64,000 bases of DNA from Morchella semilibera (GCA_009192285.1 WBVU01000022.1:186001-250000); one strand, 5' to 3'. Numbered from the stretch's first letter, positions 34,801-48,078 are shown. The notes: a model not told the origin generated them from the letters alone. Numbers and translations: made by a program.

Positions 34801-35188
34801 TTAGACTGACCATATAGCAGTACGTTTGCGGGCCACTGTCTAACGTTACGAGTACCTCGAGGGCTACTTCTGCCAGGACGTCGAACCATTATCCAGCACG
34901 GAGATTGGGTGGTTGGGAAAGCTTTACAAATATCTGGATGGTCGATCGATATCAAGGTTTTTTAGATGCTCCATGATTGATTTACTTCATCTTTTTAGTT
35001 GGGAATGGCAAACAGCTTGGGAGTTGGGATGACTGTAGTGATTCTTTCAATCCTATACATAATTCTGATATCGAGGGATCTGAAAGTTGCTGCTATATAT
35101 ATGCTCAGTATATATATGCTCAGTAGGTTAATAGATTCAACAGACAACCTTTGGGAGCAAGAAATAGCAATTTATTAATATATAAAGA
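31875..35188. other. gene-poor block containing a MITE-like element
   Basis: No gene can be supported. Overlapping minus-strand frames at 33657-34001 have locally protein-like stretches, such as ILHVEEERALDCCLLLLRS, but no continuous gene or family match is visible. Four TACATGTA words (33145, 33166, 33988, 33997) and one ATCACTCG (34035) lie here, plus a tandem ATATATGCTCAGT near 35095-35125. The inverted-repeat element is annotated separately. Confidence 0.45.
32837..33051. mobile_element. 215-bp terminal-inverted-repeat element (MITE candidate)
   Basis: The ends are a perfect 18-bp inverted repeat: CTCCTGGGGGTATGGTTA at 32837-32854 and its reverse complement at 33034-33051. Directly inside lies a second inverted pair, GGGGGTACGACTAA near 32859-32872 and TTAGTCATACCCCC near 33016-33029 (one mismatch), so the complementary ends total about 36 bp per side. 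The interior (about 145 bp) is AT-rich and non-coding. Size, structure and lack of an ORF fit a non-autonomous DNA transposon. I could not identify a clear target-site duplication, so the superfamily is unassigned. No second copy is visible in the window. Confidence 0.7.
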
Positions 35189-36352
35189 TCAGGCCCGCAT
35201 ACAGGTAGCCAGCGCTTTCTCCACGCACCTTTTCCCGCCCTCGCCCTCCAGGCTCTCATCTCCGCCCTCTCCCACCTGCGTGCCCTCTTCTACAGCTGCC
35301 TCATAGACGGCGTTCAAGATCTCCTCATCAACTCTTACGTTATGCCTCACGAGCGCAGTAACACAGTTGCCTATCCTCGCAATCTCCCTCCGGGTAGCCG
35401 GGGAGATAGATTCATTAACCGAGGAGTAAATGGCCTCCGAAGCCTCCTCCTCTAACCTCGTGATACTAACCTCCTTTCCATCCTTTTTCCCATCTGCGCC
35501 TGTCACCCGCTTGGAGATCCAGATGTACCCGTTGATACCCAGGATCACATCGACCTCACCGCCGCCATTGGCCGCGGTCAGCGTAAGGATGTGGGATTTT
35601 GACCTCTGGATCCCCTTAGGGTCCACCTTGATGAAGTGGCCGTTCCGGAGTTTCCCGTACTTGAGGGATCTGGTGTGGAGCGATGCGGCGCCGTCCTGGA
35701 AGAGTGACTGGACTTCAGCGACAAGGAGGTCACCCTCAGAGAAGAAGGTCCGGATCTGGAGTTCGTCTGTGGAGGTACGTTTCCGGAGGATACCGCCTGG
35801 AAGATTGATCGACGAGAGGAGGAGGTGTGCTGTCTGCGTGCTGTTTATATCGACTTTCCAACGTTTCGATTGCACCTAATTCACCCACCATTCACATCAG
35901 CTCCCACCCCCACCTCTAACGAACCCCCCCTCTAGACCTTACTGCAGTGGTAGACAAACCTCCATGATCCTCCCCACAACCAAGTCTCCAATATCCGGGG
36001 TATACCGCGCCCTCAGCGGCTTGACACTCAGCAACTTATTCGTCTTCGTCACGGTCCCCGCTACCGTCGCGACAATGCTATTCCCCGTCTCCCCCTCTTC
36101 CGTCTCGGCCAGGTAGGTGCCATGCCCCCTCATCCACTGCGGGTCGCTCGTGACGACCTCTCCGGGCGTCACAATCGGCATTCTTCCGCCCAGTCCTCTC
36201 TTTATCGCCGACGAGCCGCCCATGGCGATGCCCCCCTCCATGTCATCCTCCTCCTCATCCTCCTCTTCTGAGTTAGAGTATTCGTTTGGCCGTGAGAATT
36301 CGGCGAATTTGTCTGTATGGGCCTCCCGCGGGGGTTGGATTGAGATTGGCAT
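35189..36352 (-). CDS. rrp4: exosome complex subunit Rrp4
   Basis: RNA-binding cap subunit of the nuclear/cytoplasmic RNA exosome, which feeds RNA to the 3'-5' nuclease for rRNA, snoRNA and mRNA processing and decay. Two exons (36352-35960 and 35875-35189) are joined by an 84-nt intron with a GTTTGT donor, making [14 protein letters not shown] in frame. The total of 359 aa is normal for Rrp4. The N-terminal region has [20 protein letters not shown], typical of the family. The S1 domain runs from [20 protein letters not shown] to [10 protein letters not shown], and the KH-like domain includes [28 protein letters not shown]. An acidic [10 protein letters not shown] insert lies near residue 30. 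It shares orientation with the PUF gene upstream. Confidence 0.94.
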
Positions 36353-37322
36353 GTTTGGGTTGCTGAGGTGTGTGGCGCTGCTCTTCGGAGGTCTCGTGTG
36401 TTTTTCTGCTATACTTTATCGGTGGATTGGATAGGGTTGCGGCTCTGTAAGTGACATGCGTAAATTTCAGCCTGGACACTGGCAGGATGATCTACGCCAA
36501 GCTATTAACCCTGGCCCTGTCGATGAGTGACGGGCTGTGATCCTGGCCCTAATAGTGGGGGTCAACAGAGGATTTAGTTTGGGTCTATAGAGGTTATTTT
36601 GCTGCCGTGCAAATATTCTTGGTCATTTAGGGAAAGGTCTCTATTCCTCCACTAAAAAGAGCAAATGACTAAACCCGCCACCCTCGGATCTATATACAGG
36701 AAAGCATCGCTATGATTTTATGGTAGCTAAAAGTTTAAAGACAAAAGGAAATCTCATAGTTACTAGAGTACAGGTAGATAGTTCAACAGTTAATACACCC
36801 CGTTTTAGAAAAACAAGAAAAAAAATACTAGAAGAAGGTGAGTATAATAAAAGAAGAGTTGAAGAGGTATTTTAAGCAAATATAGAACAGGGCTATTCCA
36901 CAGGTTCCGTCCACGGTGTAAAAAAAAGCTAGAAAATATTTTTGAGAAAAGAAAAAATGATAAGGAAAAAGACGAGTTAGTCTAAGCCAGAAGGGAAACA
37001 TGTAAGTATTGTACAAAATACCATAATCCGAGTCAGCAATCCTGCACACACACGTAATATACAGCCATAGCATGATTTTTCAACCATTTAACACCGCCGT
37101 ACTTACAACCACACCCAGAGAATTTTGCGGCCATAAGTCCATAAAGAGGAGTTACCCCCCATAATTCAACAAGAGCGACCCTCCACTCGCCCATATATTA
37201 TCGTTTCGTCGTATCGTGTTGCGTCTTTTCATAATCCCAGGAATGTGAAAGGAAAAGAGTGTATGAACAAGGTGTCATAAAGCAGATCATTACCCACATA
37301 TAAGTCATTAGAGGGAAAGAAA
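36353..37322. other. intergenic between rrp4 and the PUF gene
   Basis: Promoter side of rrp4 and 3' UTR side of the PUF gene. The part at 36780-37100 is AT-rich with AAAAA and TTTTT tracts. No gene or clear element is seen. Confidence 0.5.
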
Positions 37323-40300
37323 TCACATGAAGAATTGGGCACCCCCATCAAGGAAGTTATTTCCGTAGGATTGTTGTTGTACAGGGTTTGGGCGCATAGA
37401 CGGCTGGCTGTACGAGTTCGAGCGCTGGGGTGGCTGAGGATGTCCCGTGGGAGAACCTGAGCCTTGAAGGCCTGAATTTTGGAATACAAGGCCACCCGAG
37501 GCTCCAGGTGCCTGGATCTTTTGTTGGATTCTGCGTCCGTAAGGGGTCATGCGAATTGCTGGAAGGATTGGTCTAATGCAATCGACCAGCTGTTGCTTGA
37601 GATGAGGCCCAGAGTATTCAATCTATCAACAATTAGTACTGAATTAAAGATGGCAATTCTGAGGAGCATTACAGCTGTCTGAATAACGTAATTAGCATAC
37701 GAATCGCGAAGCAACTTCTCCATCTCAGTATGGTTCATCATTTCCTCAAGCAAGATTGCTTTTGTTGATTGCTGGGCCACCCGAATACACTATTTTTTGG
37801 TTAGCTTGATACGCTGCAGAAAAACTAAGGCTAAACTCACCTTCTCCATAACATTGGAGCTGAATTTTTGCTTCGACAATTCGCAAACACGCGTACGGAA
37901 TTGAAGAATCAATGGCTCAGAAAACATTGGCTCGTTAAGATCGACTATAGGTTGTTAGATTTACTTCATCAGTAGGAGGTGGTAATTACTCACGGATATA
38001 TTGAACAACGTAATTTCCAAAAGGATCCTGAACAAGTTGGACCGCATGAGCTGTGATTTGTTGAACCAACTGAGCTCTCTGGTCACCAGATGCGTGGTCG
38101 ATACATCTCTGAAGGACACAACAGCCGTGACGGTGAGTTCCTACGGGGATACAGTTCCTGCCAACAGCATCGAAAATGAACTACCTGATGTTAGGATGAC
38201 TTTGGTTCTTAGCTTTTCAATATTCTGACTAACCTGAGCGTCTTGGCCCTTGAGGCGATTCAAACACTTCTGGATGACATGGTTTCCGTTGAGATCCTGA
38301 ATCAAATCCACAACCTTGCTCTCAAGAGCACGAATAATGGTAGCGATCTTCAAGTTATGTTAGTTAAAGCATATTGAGTTATAATTATCAGCTTCAGTAA
38401 GAGCCCTACCTGTTCGGGAGTTGAAATGAATTCGATCATCTTCTGCAATGCCCTGGTTCCATGCTGATTGAGAGCAATCTTGACAAGGTTTGGAGCGGCA
38501 GTATTGACAAGAACAGTGCGCTGAGCGTCGTTGGCAAACTCGAGAAGTTTTTGACAGAGGTAGTTTCCAAATGGATCTGTCAAAAGTGCTTTAGAATAAT
38601 TCTAATTTTCGAAATGTAGACATGAGAGAAAAATGAAAGCTTACCAGTCATGAGCTCAACGACATGGGCATGGGTCTCACGGAAGATCATCTCAACATGC
38701 TGGGGGTTACGTTCTTCCAATTTCTTCTGTAGGTAACGGCACCCATGCTGGTCTTTACAATATCCGTAGATATCACCCTTCAAGCTCTCGAGTTGAACAT
38801 TGGTAAACCGATTAGCTATAAAATTTATCAGCCAATAATCCCCCAAATATTACCTATCAATAACAAACCTTCGCCATCATGAGCTCTCTTTGGAACATTA
38901 CGATTCTGAGAATTGTTGGCTTGCTGAGTAGAATCACCAAGTTTGGAACCTTGTGCATACAAAGGACCATAGGATCCATAAGGCGCTGCGTGGAAGACAG
39001 AGTTTGCCATATTGATGTTTCCGTACGCTCCATAGATTCCGGGAGAAGGAAGAGGAGTGATCCCAGGAGGTGTCATTCCAGGGATGGGTCCAACACCTGT
39101 CGATAGAGGCGGGCCAAATGCAATCGCCGGATTTCCCTAAATAACTGTCAGCCTCTAGCATTATAAAATTTGAAATGCTGGCTAGGCACCGAATTCAAGA
39201 TTTCGCCACTAGCCGATGGTTCGCGGCTATGCCTAGGACGTTCCATCTGAATTCTGTTGAAACTCTGAGTATTGATATGAGTGGAAGTTCTCATGGTTGG
39301 AATATCTGAAGTCGAGAAAGACGATTGAAGTCTCGGCATGTTGCTTTGGTTTACATGAGGGACTTCATTGCCCTGGGTCAATTTTGCCTCAAGGTTTTCG
39401 GAAAATGGGGGGAACGGCTTCTCTTCAAAGCGCCGGAAGGTTGTTGGGGAATCAGTCTGAGGGACAGTGACTTTGGGCGAGGATTTTCCAGCTGGCGTGA
39501 ATGGATAATTATTTGCTGGAAGGCTGTGCTGAGCTGGGCGATGGCGGAAGCTGCTCCAGCTTCCAGGCACATTGTTCTGTCCCTCCTTGGGCTTAGAAAG
39601 GGCAAGATCAAGTGCAGCTGACGAGGAGGAAAGCTGGAGAATAGGTTAGCTTTTAGCTATAAATATACATGAAGGGACTGGAGAAGATCATTACAACCCC
39701 AGGGAAGCTATCACGACGCACCAGAACGGGAAAGTCATCGGCGTCAGTCATCTGGAGATAGGTCTTCAAAGAATTGTTTGCAGATGGGGCATTCTTGACA
39801 TTCCCGTTCTTGTCCGTTTCACTGTAAAGAAAGCTGGTGTCGATCTGACCCATTCCCAGGGTATCCAACTGCTGACCAGGCCTAGAGATTGTGCCGTTTG
39901 GTAGAGAGTTTCTTCAGAGATCAGCACGATCCTTAATGATAAGGCAATAGTATTTACCTAATATTAGATCTAGGTCCAATAGGAGCTTGATCCTGCATTC
40001 CTAGGACCTCGTGCTCATCCGAATTACGCCTAGATCCTGGGACTGACCTGGATGGCTTGTGAGGCATGAAGATGCTTCCATCGTCTGTAGGAGGTGTCAT
40101 GAGCTGACGGCCGTCACGACGCCCACTACTTGGTGGCGTTGCAAGAGCGGTAGGCACGGACATGCCAGAGCTGGTAAACTCGTACGATGCACCATCGCGT
40201 AGTTCTGGAGGAGTAGTCGGGACATGCACTGTCGAAGGTTTATAAACTCCGTGGCCATTTCCTTGGGTAACCTGACGGTCCCGGTCGAGATCCTGAGCGA

Positions 40301-40882
40301 TACGCATAATTTCTTGCTCGTCCCTTTGCTGCTGGAGATGGAGGAGAGCCATCTGAGTCTCGAATACCTTCCTTTGCTGACGCTTATGTTCCAGTTCCTG
40401 TTGTTTTTGTTGAAGCTTTGTATATGTTAGTATGATTTTCTAAAGAAATATTCAGCGGTAGTGAATAAACGAACCATTTGGAACTTTTGGTTCCTCTATA
40501 TAACTCTATATTAGCTTTTATCAATATCAATAGACCTCCGGGGAGAGCATACCTCAGCCTCCAACGGGTCTGTAACCTGAAGCCTTTGAAAGCTGGGGGC
40601 AAGATCCAATGACTCTGAAGGGTTCATCCGGTTTCTGTGAAAAACATTGGAAGAATCCCAGCCCATATCAATATTAGGGGGCCTCATGGAATCGGTCGTA
40701 AAACGACGCTGGAGCGTTGCTCTACTGTCGGGTGTAGCCGAGAGAGGAGATTCAGCATTATGGAGCGGGGTATGGGCGGGGAACCGGAATCCATGATCCT
40801 GTTGAGCTTGATTGTTTAGAAGATTATTGGTGAACCGCATGTTTCTATCACCCACGGTAGCAGCAGCAGTGGATGAAGCCAT
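37323..40882 (-). CDS. PUF (Pumilio) RNA-binding protein, Puf4/Puf5-like, 13 exons
   Basis: Cytoplasmic regulator that binds mRNA 3' UTRs. Thirteen minus-strand exons join in frame to 964 aa: 40882-40553, 40495-40475, 40415-39958, 39911-39698, 39633-39190, 39136-38869, 38815-38645, 38576-38410, 38347-38234, 38180-37994, 37944-37841, 37789-37673 and 37622-37323. Exon 2 is only 21 nt. A Q/R-rich coiled coil spans exons 2-3, then a disordered S/P-rich region. Eight PUF repeats (about 579-890) carry recognition motifs GCRYLQ, GNYLCQ, GTRALQ, GNHVIQ, GCCVLQ, GNYVVQ, SSNVMEK and ANYVIQ, then a Q/P-rich tail. DQHGCRYLQKKLEE resembles Puf4/Mpt5-type more than Puf3-type proteins; the subfamily is not certain. 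An out-of-frame ATG lies 5 nt upstream of the start. Confidence 0.95.
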
Positions 40883-43800
40883 TGCTCATGCCTAGTGTAC
40901 AATTGCTTGTCAGCAACTTATTTCGTGTAAAGCAGGGAATCTCCAGATGACTAATTCGTTTACAATGCCGAGAAGCAGCGAGATTACAGATTTGAGGTAT
41001 GAAGATAGAAGTAGAGTTGGCTGTAGATAATTTACCTTGGGGAATGACGTTGAAGCTTGAAAATTAGGTTGACTTCTATGCCAGTTCGGTGAGATTATGG
41101 GGAAAGCAACGGAGAGAGTTAACAGAAGAGTAGTCGAAACGAAACGGTGGAACACCAGACACTGTTGACCTTCTGAACAGAGGAACAGAGGAAACAGCAG
41201 GGGAGAGGGAAGTATGTGAACTTGAACGGGTCAGAAGTAGAGAAACGAGGGAGGGGTAAAAGGAGGGTCCTCAGGGATGAGGTGTCGACTTCACTGTAAT
41301 TGGCAGCGGGCGGTGGTTCGGCGGTGGAGCTCAGGTGCAGCAAGCGCGGGGCAAAGAAGAAACGTACAGGGAGTTAGGTAGTTGCACGGTGCACCTGCTT
41401 GTTTCTCCCAGTCTCCTTAGGGGGGGGGGTGGAGGTCCAGTCAGCAGCAAGAAGCAAAACATTTTAGCCCCCACCATCCATGTTTTGCAATCTCGAGTGT
41501 AAACTACATGTATTTCTTCAGCACCCTCGACATGTGTCTCTACACATTTCACTCGACCATTGCTACGATTAAGAGGACTAGAATCATTTGCAGTGTCTAT
41601 ATAGCGTACAAGCACATACACACACACAAATTTTAAGCGAAAGGATTTTTTTTTCTTCGAAAACCACGCCGGAAGCTTATTTTATCCCGCTTCTCTAACC
41701 CGCTTCTCTAACCTTGAATGACAGAGCGACTAGTGAGCCACCCTGATAGGGCCAGCACCCCTAGATCAATCGATTCCCGATCTATCAAATCGGGGGGCCC
41801 CATTCGGCGTTCCACTGGACGACAACAACAACTAGAAACACTCAATGAGATCTTCATGTTTGTAAGGCGTATGTAAAAAAGCCCATAGGCCCCACTGCCG
41901 CCCCAGAGACCTTTTTTTTCTCTCAGACTAGTGTGTCACATAGTGTCTCCTTAAATGACATCTCGCTAAAATCGTTGGACAACTGCTCGAGATTAAGATT
42001 TAGTCGAGGTGGGTTCGATAAGAGCCTCCCCCCGCATCGGTCCGCGATATACCGGGGAATCGGGATGACGAGGGAAGGTAAGTCGGCACGATGATTTACA
42101 CGATTCCCGACAGAACTTGGAGACACATAATTTTGACATTGCTCGGGCCTTTAAGCGCACCACACACGCACGCACACGATCTCCCGTGAGGATCACTTAC
42201 TTAAATGGTTGCTGCGCGGATCCATAGATGAACCCTGAACTATGGGATGGGGTCTATCTTATGCAGCACACACATTAGCAATGACCATTACTGTCCGCCA
42301 CTCGCCTGAGCAGCGAAGTCTGTTTCCCTACGTGTAGCTGCTGCTCCTGCTGGGGATGCTGATGCTGCTCATGCTGCTGCTACTGCCGTTATTTAGCCTT
42401 CAGGCTACATGCTATTTGTGGTCGCCCAGTGGATACAAGCCTACATGGTAGAAGCGGGGTTTTGATCGGGGAAGATACGGCACCAATTCAAATCATCCAA
42501 CTGACTGACTGACGGCTCTAGGGTAAACATCATCTTCAGTGTCAAACGGCTACGGCTACGCTCGATGGAAGTACGAATTAATTGACTGCAGATAGACAGC
42601 GGAATGCCCTCGTAAGTACGGTATGTATGCGGTGACCCCATGTAAGGGCTAGCTGGGGTGACACGAGTCATCGATGCCAAACCCGCTTTGATCCACGGCT
42701 ATCAGAGCCTACACCTACATGCATGTACTATGATGTACTCTATATGGCATCATCGCAAGACCGATTCCCTTTGCTTCGAAGCTATGGGTTGACTATGACG
42801 GGTTAGACAGGGCGGCCCCACGGGAAACTCAATGGCCGATGTCGAGATTCGGCCTCTGAATTTGTGATTACAATCCGATTTAGCATCTGTTAATTCTGCA
42901 CACGACGTCACTAGGCATTAAACTTTTCACGCAACAATGTAAATTCCATCTGAACTTTAAATACAGTTTTTTTTTATTCAAAAACTAGGGGCTTTACAGT
43001 AAAGAAAACCTATAAATATTTCTAGCAATACCCCCAAATTAAACTCTATAGTTTTTATATTATTCAAGGTTTAGTTAATACGCGTACGGTCACGTGCTTA
43101 CGTGGCGAACTCGTGGGGAAGCTGAAATAGTGGGGAAACTAAAGCTGAACTCGTAGAGAAGTTACGCTGATGTGTATGTAGTTCTTAACCTACGTACGTC
43201 TCCGGCGAATTCACATTTCTGTAACAGACAATGGGCACTAGCCTACGCTGTGGCCCCGATCTCTTGCTGTCTCCAAGAGAGCAAGCTGCTCAGGCACCCC
43301 AGGCCACGAAACTAAGCAGTAAGTTTTCTTTTAGGCCTGTTTTCATACTATCTTGCTACACAGAAATTAAACTGAACTCACGTGCAATGTTTACTGGATT
43401 GGGGGGGCTGTGCATTAGGTTGCATAGGATTCCCTAGAATAATCTGTTTCATCATGAGCTGGCAGATAACATATCATGTCTGCACTTGGGTTGGTTGGGT
43501 TACCTTGATGAGATATAACTTCCCGAAACAATCAGTTCAGCCAAGGGCCAAACAATCCGTCAGAGTTTTTTTTTTTTTTTTTTTTCCTAGGTGGATTACT
43601 GGCTTGCATTTTAAGTCATACAAAGTCTACCCGTCTATCAAACTACGACCTCTGCCAGGGCAACCCACAACCTAGCCCTGGGTGGATTGGCTTGGATAAT
43701 CCTAAAGAATGCGGGCAGATAACTTAGAAATGACTGCCTACAAAGATGAGATTCAGGCAGCCTCCCTAGCCTAGAGTTTTCGGCCGTCATGCCGAGGGCT

Positions 43801-46006
43801 ACTAGAGCCTCGCCTACCTGAGTAACGAATTCCCATAGCAGGCTAGGGCGAACCTTACTCACTGAGTGGCCCAAAGTTTCCCTGACAGAAAATGTCGTGC
43901 CTGAGCAAATTACCTTTAACTCGGGACGTTTCGCCGATCTTAGGTTTCCATTTCACGCGCAGCATGATGGCCAGTATCATACCTAAGCTCTTAAAACCAA
44001 GCTGTTATGTTAAGTTGTACCATTGATGCGGCTCATCAGATAGCGCATGTGCGAATATTATACCACTAGGCCAAGTCATCATTAACTATATCTTAGATTT
44101 AGGTAAACCTAGAGTCAGGAGATTTTATTGTAACTACAACGCTCGACAGAGTTAGGCTCTGAGGCTATAGCTAGGACGACAGAATCAGGCTCCGAGGTTA
44201 GGGGATCCTGCGCGCCACATGCTAGGTGCGGTCCCGCGGTGAAAACTTTGCATCATGCAAGCGCATAAATTTTCGTCATAAATAACTTAACTGTACCTTT
44301 CTATGACTCCTTAGTGCACAACTCTGTTTTAGAAGCGTCTACAGTAACCACCACAAGGAAGGCCGAGTGATGTTTCATGACTACTAGCACTATCCCAAAA
44401 CCAATTGAGCCAACGAACTTAATCTACCCAAATAAAGTCCATAGGATTTTTCACATGGCAATTGAACCTCAAGTCACGAGATACTCGGACTGGCAGTTTA
44501 GGGGCTGTGAACATTATGCTGACTAATGAAGTAGAGTCAATGATCGTCCCTCATCATATGGTATCACTCGGCACCACCACTAGCCACATCACCAACATGA
44601 CATCACCCACAGCACTAATGGTTTTTACACATACGCAGTCCTATAATCTAATGCTACATCTCCTATGAAATCTTAGCTTACCTATCATAGCCCGTAACCT
44701 CTACCAGGCCAGGGCCAATTGTCACCACAGGAACAAACCAGAGGGAGGTTATAACTGCCCTTGGTAACGCCTGTATTTAAATCTTGTCCTCCCTCATGTG
44801 GAAATTGTATGTTTATATGCCATTTAATTTACAAGAACAACGGAAGTAACCATGCCGCAAGGGGCAAGACCCCCAACAGCTAAAACCACACTAGGTGTTC
44901 CAAGTTCTCGTCGGTTTGGGCCACGTCTAGGGTACCCTCAATACTGCATGTACTCGGTTGGGCTAGAGGTTCCTGGCCTTTGGTTGGCTAGCTACATCTA
45001 AACCTTGGAAGCATGACAAACAAGAATACAGGAGCTACGAAAACATCCCAAGAGCGGCATAAAAACCCTTTTCCCGTTTAACTATCTCTACCCACCAACA
45101 TGACATTCACTCGATGGCGCTGTCCCTCATTCAAGTTTCAGCGTCGACCTTTTATCTACAAGTCTAGGGCCGACAATAGATGACTGAACACTTCTAAACA
45201 CATAGTAGCGCGCCTAAGCTAAAACGACGAAGCCAGGTTTCGAGTGGTGATTCGTGAACAAAGAAGTATTATCTCATATATTCGCATTAAAATTGCGTTT
45301 TCAACACAATTCGGTCCCCTCGGTGGTAGATCAATACTCAAACTATTTTTCGGAGACAAAGGCACTGGATATTGCACGCCCAACAAGTCGTCGAAATTAA
45401 CCATAGAACCCTATGATTTGACTACGATAATTCAAACTGAAATCATTCCTTGTCAGCACCCTCCAAGAACCATAGCTTCGTAGTCATAGGTACGGTTGGG
45501 AGTGAAGGGTTCTATTCTTAACTTGGAGTAGTCAAATAGACTTATATTATTGAATCCAATTGTATGAAGAAGGCAACCGGCAGCAATTCCCACCACTAAA
45601 AACCCGAAGATCTATGTAAGTACATGTAGTCAGAACAGGCCTATGACACGTGTTTTCCCCGGATAGCCACCCTAAATGTTTGTTGGTTTGTGGTTGATTG
45701 GTAACCAACTGATGAGCGAGAATCTACTTAAGCCATGCAACTCATCAACATTCAGATAAAGTCCAGAGTTTCTAGCTTCACAATAAAGAATCCTCCAAGT
45801 TCCCCTAGGGCCAATAATTAATTTATAACATAAATCACAAAGAATTCTATCACAGAGAACTTGCGGTTCTAGCGACGTAAACTCATCCGGGTAACCTCGC
45901 GTTTATTGATTTCCTCTCACAACACCGTTGACAGGGTCATCACCGATATATCAACACTCAATACTCCCTCTAAGACGAGCGTCCACGAGGCAAGCAACTA
46001 CCAAAA
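40883..46006. other. 5.1-kb gene-poor block
   Basis: The first several hundred bases are the leader and promoter of the PUF gene. Beyond about 41.7 kb I see no gene. The segment at 42.9-45.9 kb is AT-rich, with only short broken frames and no LTRs or TIRs that I can pair; it may be old repeat DNA. A direct duplication CCCGCTTCTCTAAC lies near 41686-41713 and a T21-type run near 43566-43586. TACATGTA occurs at 41505 and 45621, and ATCACTCG at 44563. Confidence 0.5.
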
Positions 46007-46104
46007 ATGTCATTTCCCCAATCGCCATCCACTCTACAGCCATATTCTCAGAATGGCCAACAGACTCCCCAGCAGCAGCAAATGCAAATGCAAATGCAAT
46101 ACCA

Positions 46105-46135
<31 letters not shown>

Positions 46136-47293
46136 TCTCAACAGCAACAGGCCTCGACCTCTATGCCCCCTCCAGCCTCGAAGCCTACAGACCCTACAGA
46201 CCTTGCTGACGCCCTGACTTCTGCGGGCATCGATCTAAAAGAAGAAGAAGCACGTCTTACCGCCTCCACCTCATCGGCCAACCCCCTCGCTTCCTCCAGC
46301 GACGAAGAAGCAGCACGCATCTACCACCGCCGCCAGGCCGAGATGCGCGCTGCTCACCTCACCGACCCATTCCTGCAGCCAGAGATTCTATCCAATCGCC
46401 TCTTCCGAAAGACCCGCGACTCAGCTTGCCAACTGTTCACGCTCAACGCAGGTAACGGCACGATCGTCACTCACGGCCAGCAAGCCGACATTGCAACGCT
46501 TCTCAGCCTCGGATGCAAAGAGCGCCTTAACCAGTTCATCACGCGCGCAGTCGTCCTAGCTCGTGCTCGCCGCCGTGCTCAAAACGTCGTCTCTGGAGAG
46601 TGGGCAGACAGCGTCAAGGGTGCATCGGTGGATCCGAAGGCTATCCCTGATAGCGCCATCTCCCCCGGAAACCCTCTCAAACGATCCTTCTCCTTTGCAA
46701 CTGAAGCCCCTATACCAACAACAACTCTGACCAATGAAACAGCAAAGGCGCTGAGAGGACTACAGCAGCGCGAGTTCCAGAAGGAACAGGAACGCCTCGT
46801 GAAGAAATCGAAGCGTGATGCGCCGACGTCTTCCAGCACACCCACTGTCGAACCGACCACTCCAGCCGCTACATCGATTGACCCTCCATCGACACCGACA
46901 ATGTCTCTGAAAGAGTCACGGAAGCATATCGCGAGTAAGAAGGAAGAGGTCATGTCACATAAGGCTGCCAACGCAACGGCGAATATGATGATGGGTATCG
47001 GAGGCTTTGGTGGAAAGCGCAAAAAGAAGACGTACTCTTGGATGTCGACTGCAGGCGGCGGCGTTGGTGGCGCCGGGCAGGCAGTGCTTGCGCCCGCCGG
47101 TATAGCTACTCCGACGACACCAGGGGCTACCGGCGGGATGGACTACTGGAGTGGTGGAAGTAGACTTGGGTCCTGGAGAGATGATGGAGAGAGGGGTGGT
47201 GGAGTCCAAATAAGAGATTGGATCGGTGCACTCGAGGGAGATGGTAGAGGTGTGGGCAAAGGCATCGTCAAGGCGTACCTAAGGATGAAATGA
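46007..47293 (+). CDS. taf4: TFIID subunit TAF4
   Basis: Single-exon, 428-aa TBP-associated factor. TAF4 pairs with TAF12 by a histone fold and scaffolds TFIID in nuclear pre-initiation complexes. After a Gln-rich start (residues ~20-50) comes PTDPTDLADALTSAGIDLKEEE, the family's histone-fold lead. Then comes the conserved block DPFLQPEILSNRLFRKT and the helical C-terminal region LSLGCKERLNQFITRAVVLARARRR. A charged segment and KESRKHIASKKEEVMSHKAAN follow, as in fungal TAF4. The C-terminus has WSGGSRLGSWRDDGERGGGVQIRDWIGALEGDG. No frame problem is seen. The start is the ATG at 46007, and the poly-Gln tract immediately follows. Confidence 0.93.
46068..46150 (+). repeat. CAG/CAA and ATGCAA repeats in taf4
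   Basis: An in-frame tract of CAGCAGCAG, three ATGCAA units and mixed CAG/CAA codes for Gln-rich sequence with Met interruptions. It is a coding microsatellite and a likely source of length polymorphism. Confidence 0.85.
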
Positions 47294-48078
47294 TAGTATT
47301 CATCCTGTCCCCTTTTCTCATATTCTTACGTTGAGACTTTTAATAAGTCTTTTAATACTGTACTCTTATCGATGTATCCATACTACTAACTACTTGAACT
47401 AGCATTTCCTCAAAACCGTACTAGGCGTGGACTAAACTAAATATCTTTTTCTTCTTTTTCCTATTTTCTTTTCATATCACTGGAGTTAGGGGAGGGATGC
47501 AATTTGGGGATTTATTTCTTACACCATCACTCATGATCAATATACAATAAAGAATAAAAGTGCTTACCTAGCGATCATTATCTGACCGCTAACCTGAGAT
47601 TCAGTAGCGAAGCTTCGAAGCAGAGGGGGTTTGTCAACAATGATAGGTTCCCTAGAGCAAGAGACTAAAAGCTTTAGATCATGCATCCAGAGCCCCTCAC
47701 CCAAAAACACAAACACTCTTGTAATCTCTGGATGGAGACCTACATGTAGTTCTGTATTGAAAGGACTTATTCATGCCAAGTCGACATTGCCCAGGCTACC
47801 CGGCCGTGGCCCAAAGAGACCAGGACCAATGATAGAAGGTTCGTTTTGATAAGATATCGCCCACCCCCACCATATCCAGATACATAACTGAAAACAAGTA
47901 GGAAACCCTGGAAAACGGAGAGAAGGAGACCCCCCTGTGATATTCCAAGGCATTACAGCCCCTCAAAGATTGCTAAATCTGTTTCCTGTCAGATTTGTCC
48001 CGAAGGCCGGGTTACTCACCTAGCTCACCGGCTGAATACTAATATTTCACAAGAAACATTTTACAAATAATATATCAA
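47294..48078. other. intergenic taf4 to tRNA-Val
   Basis: TAF4 3' flank (T-rich, with AATAAAGAATAAA-like sequence near 47546) and upstream flank of the tRNA gene. One TACATGTA lies at 47741. No gene is seen. Confidence 0.5.
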
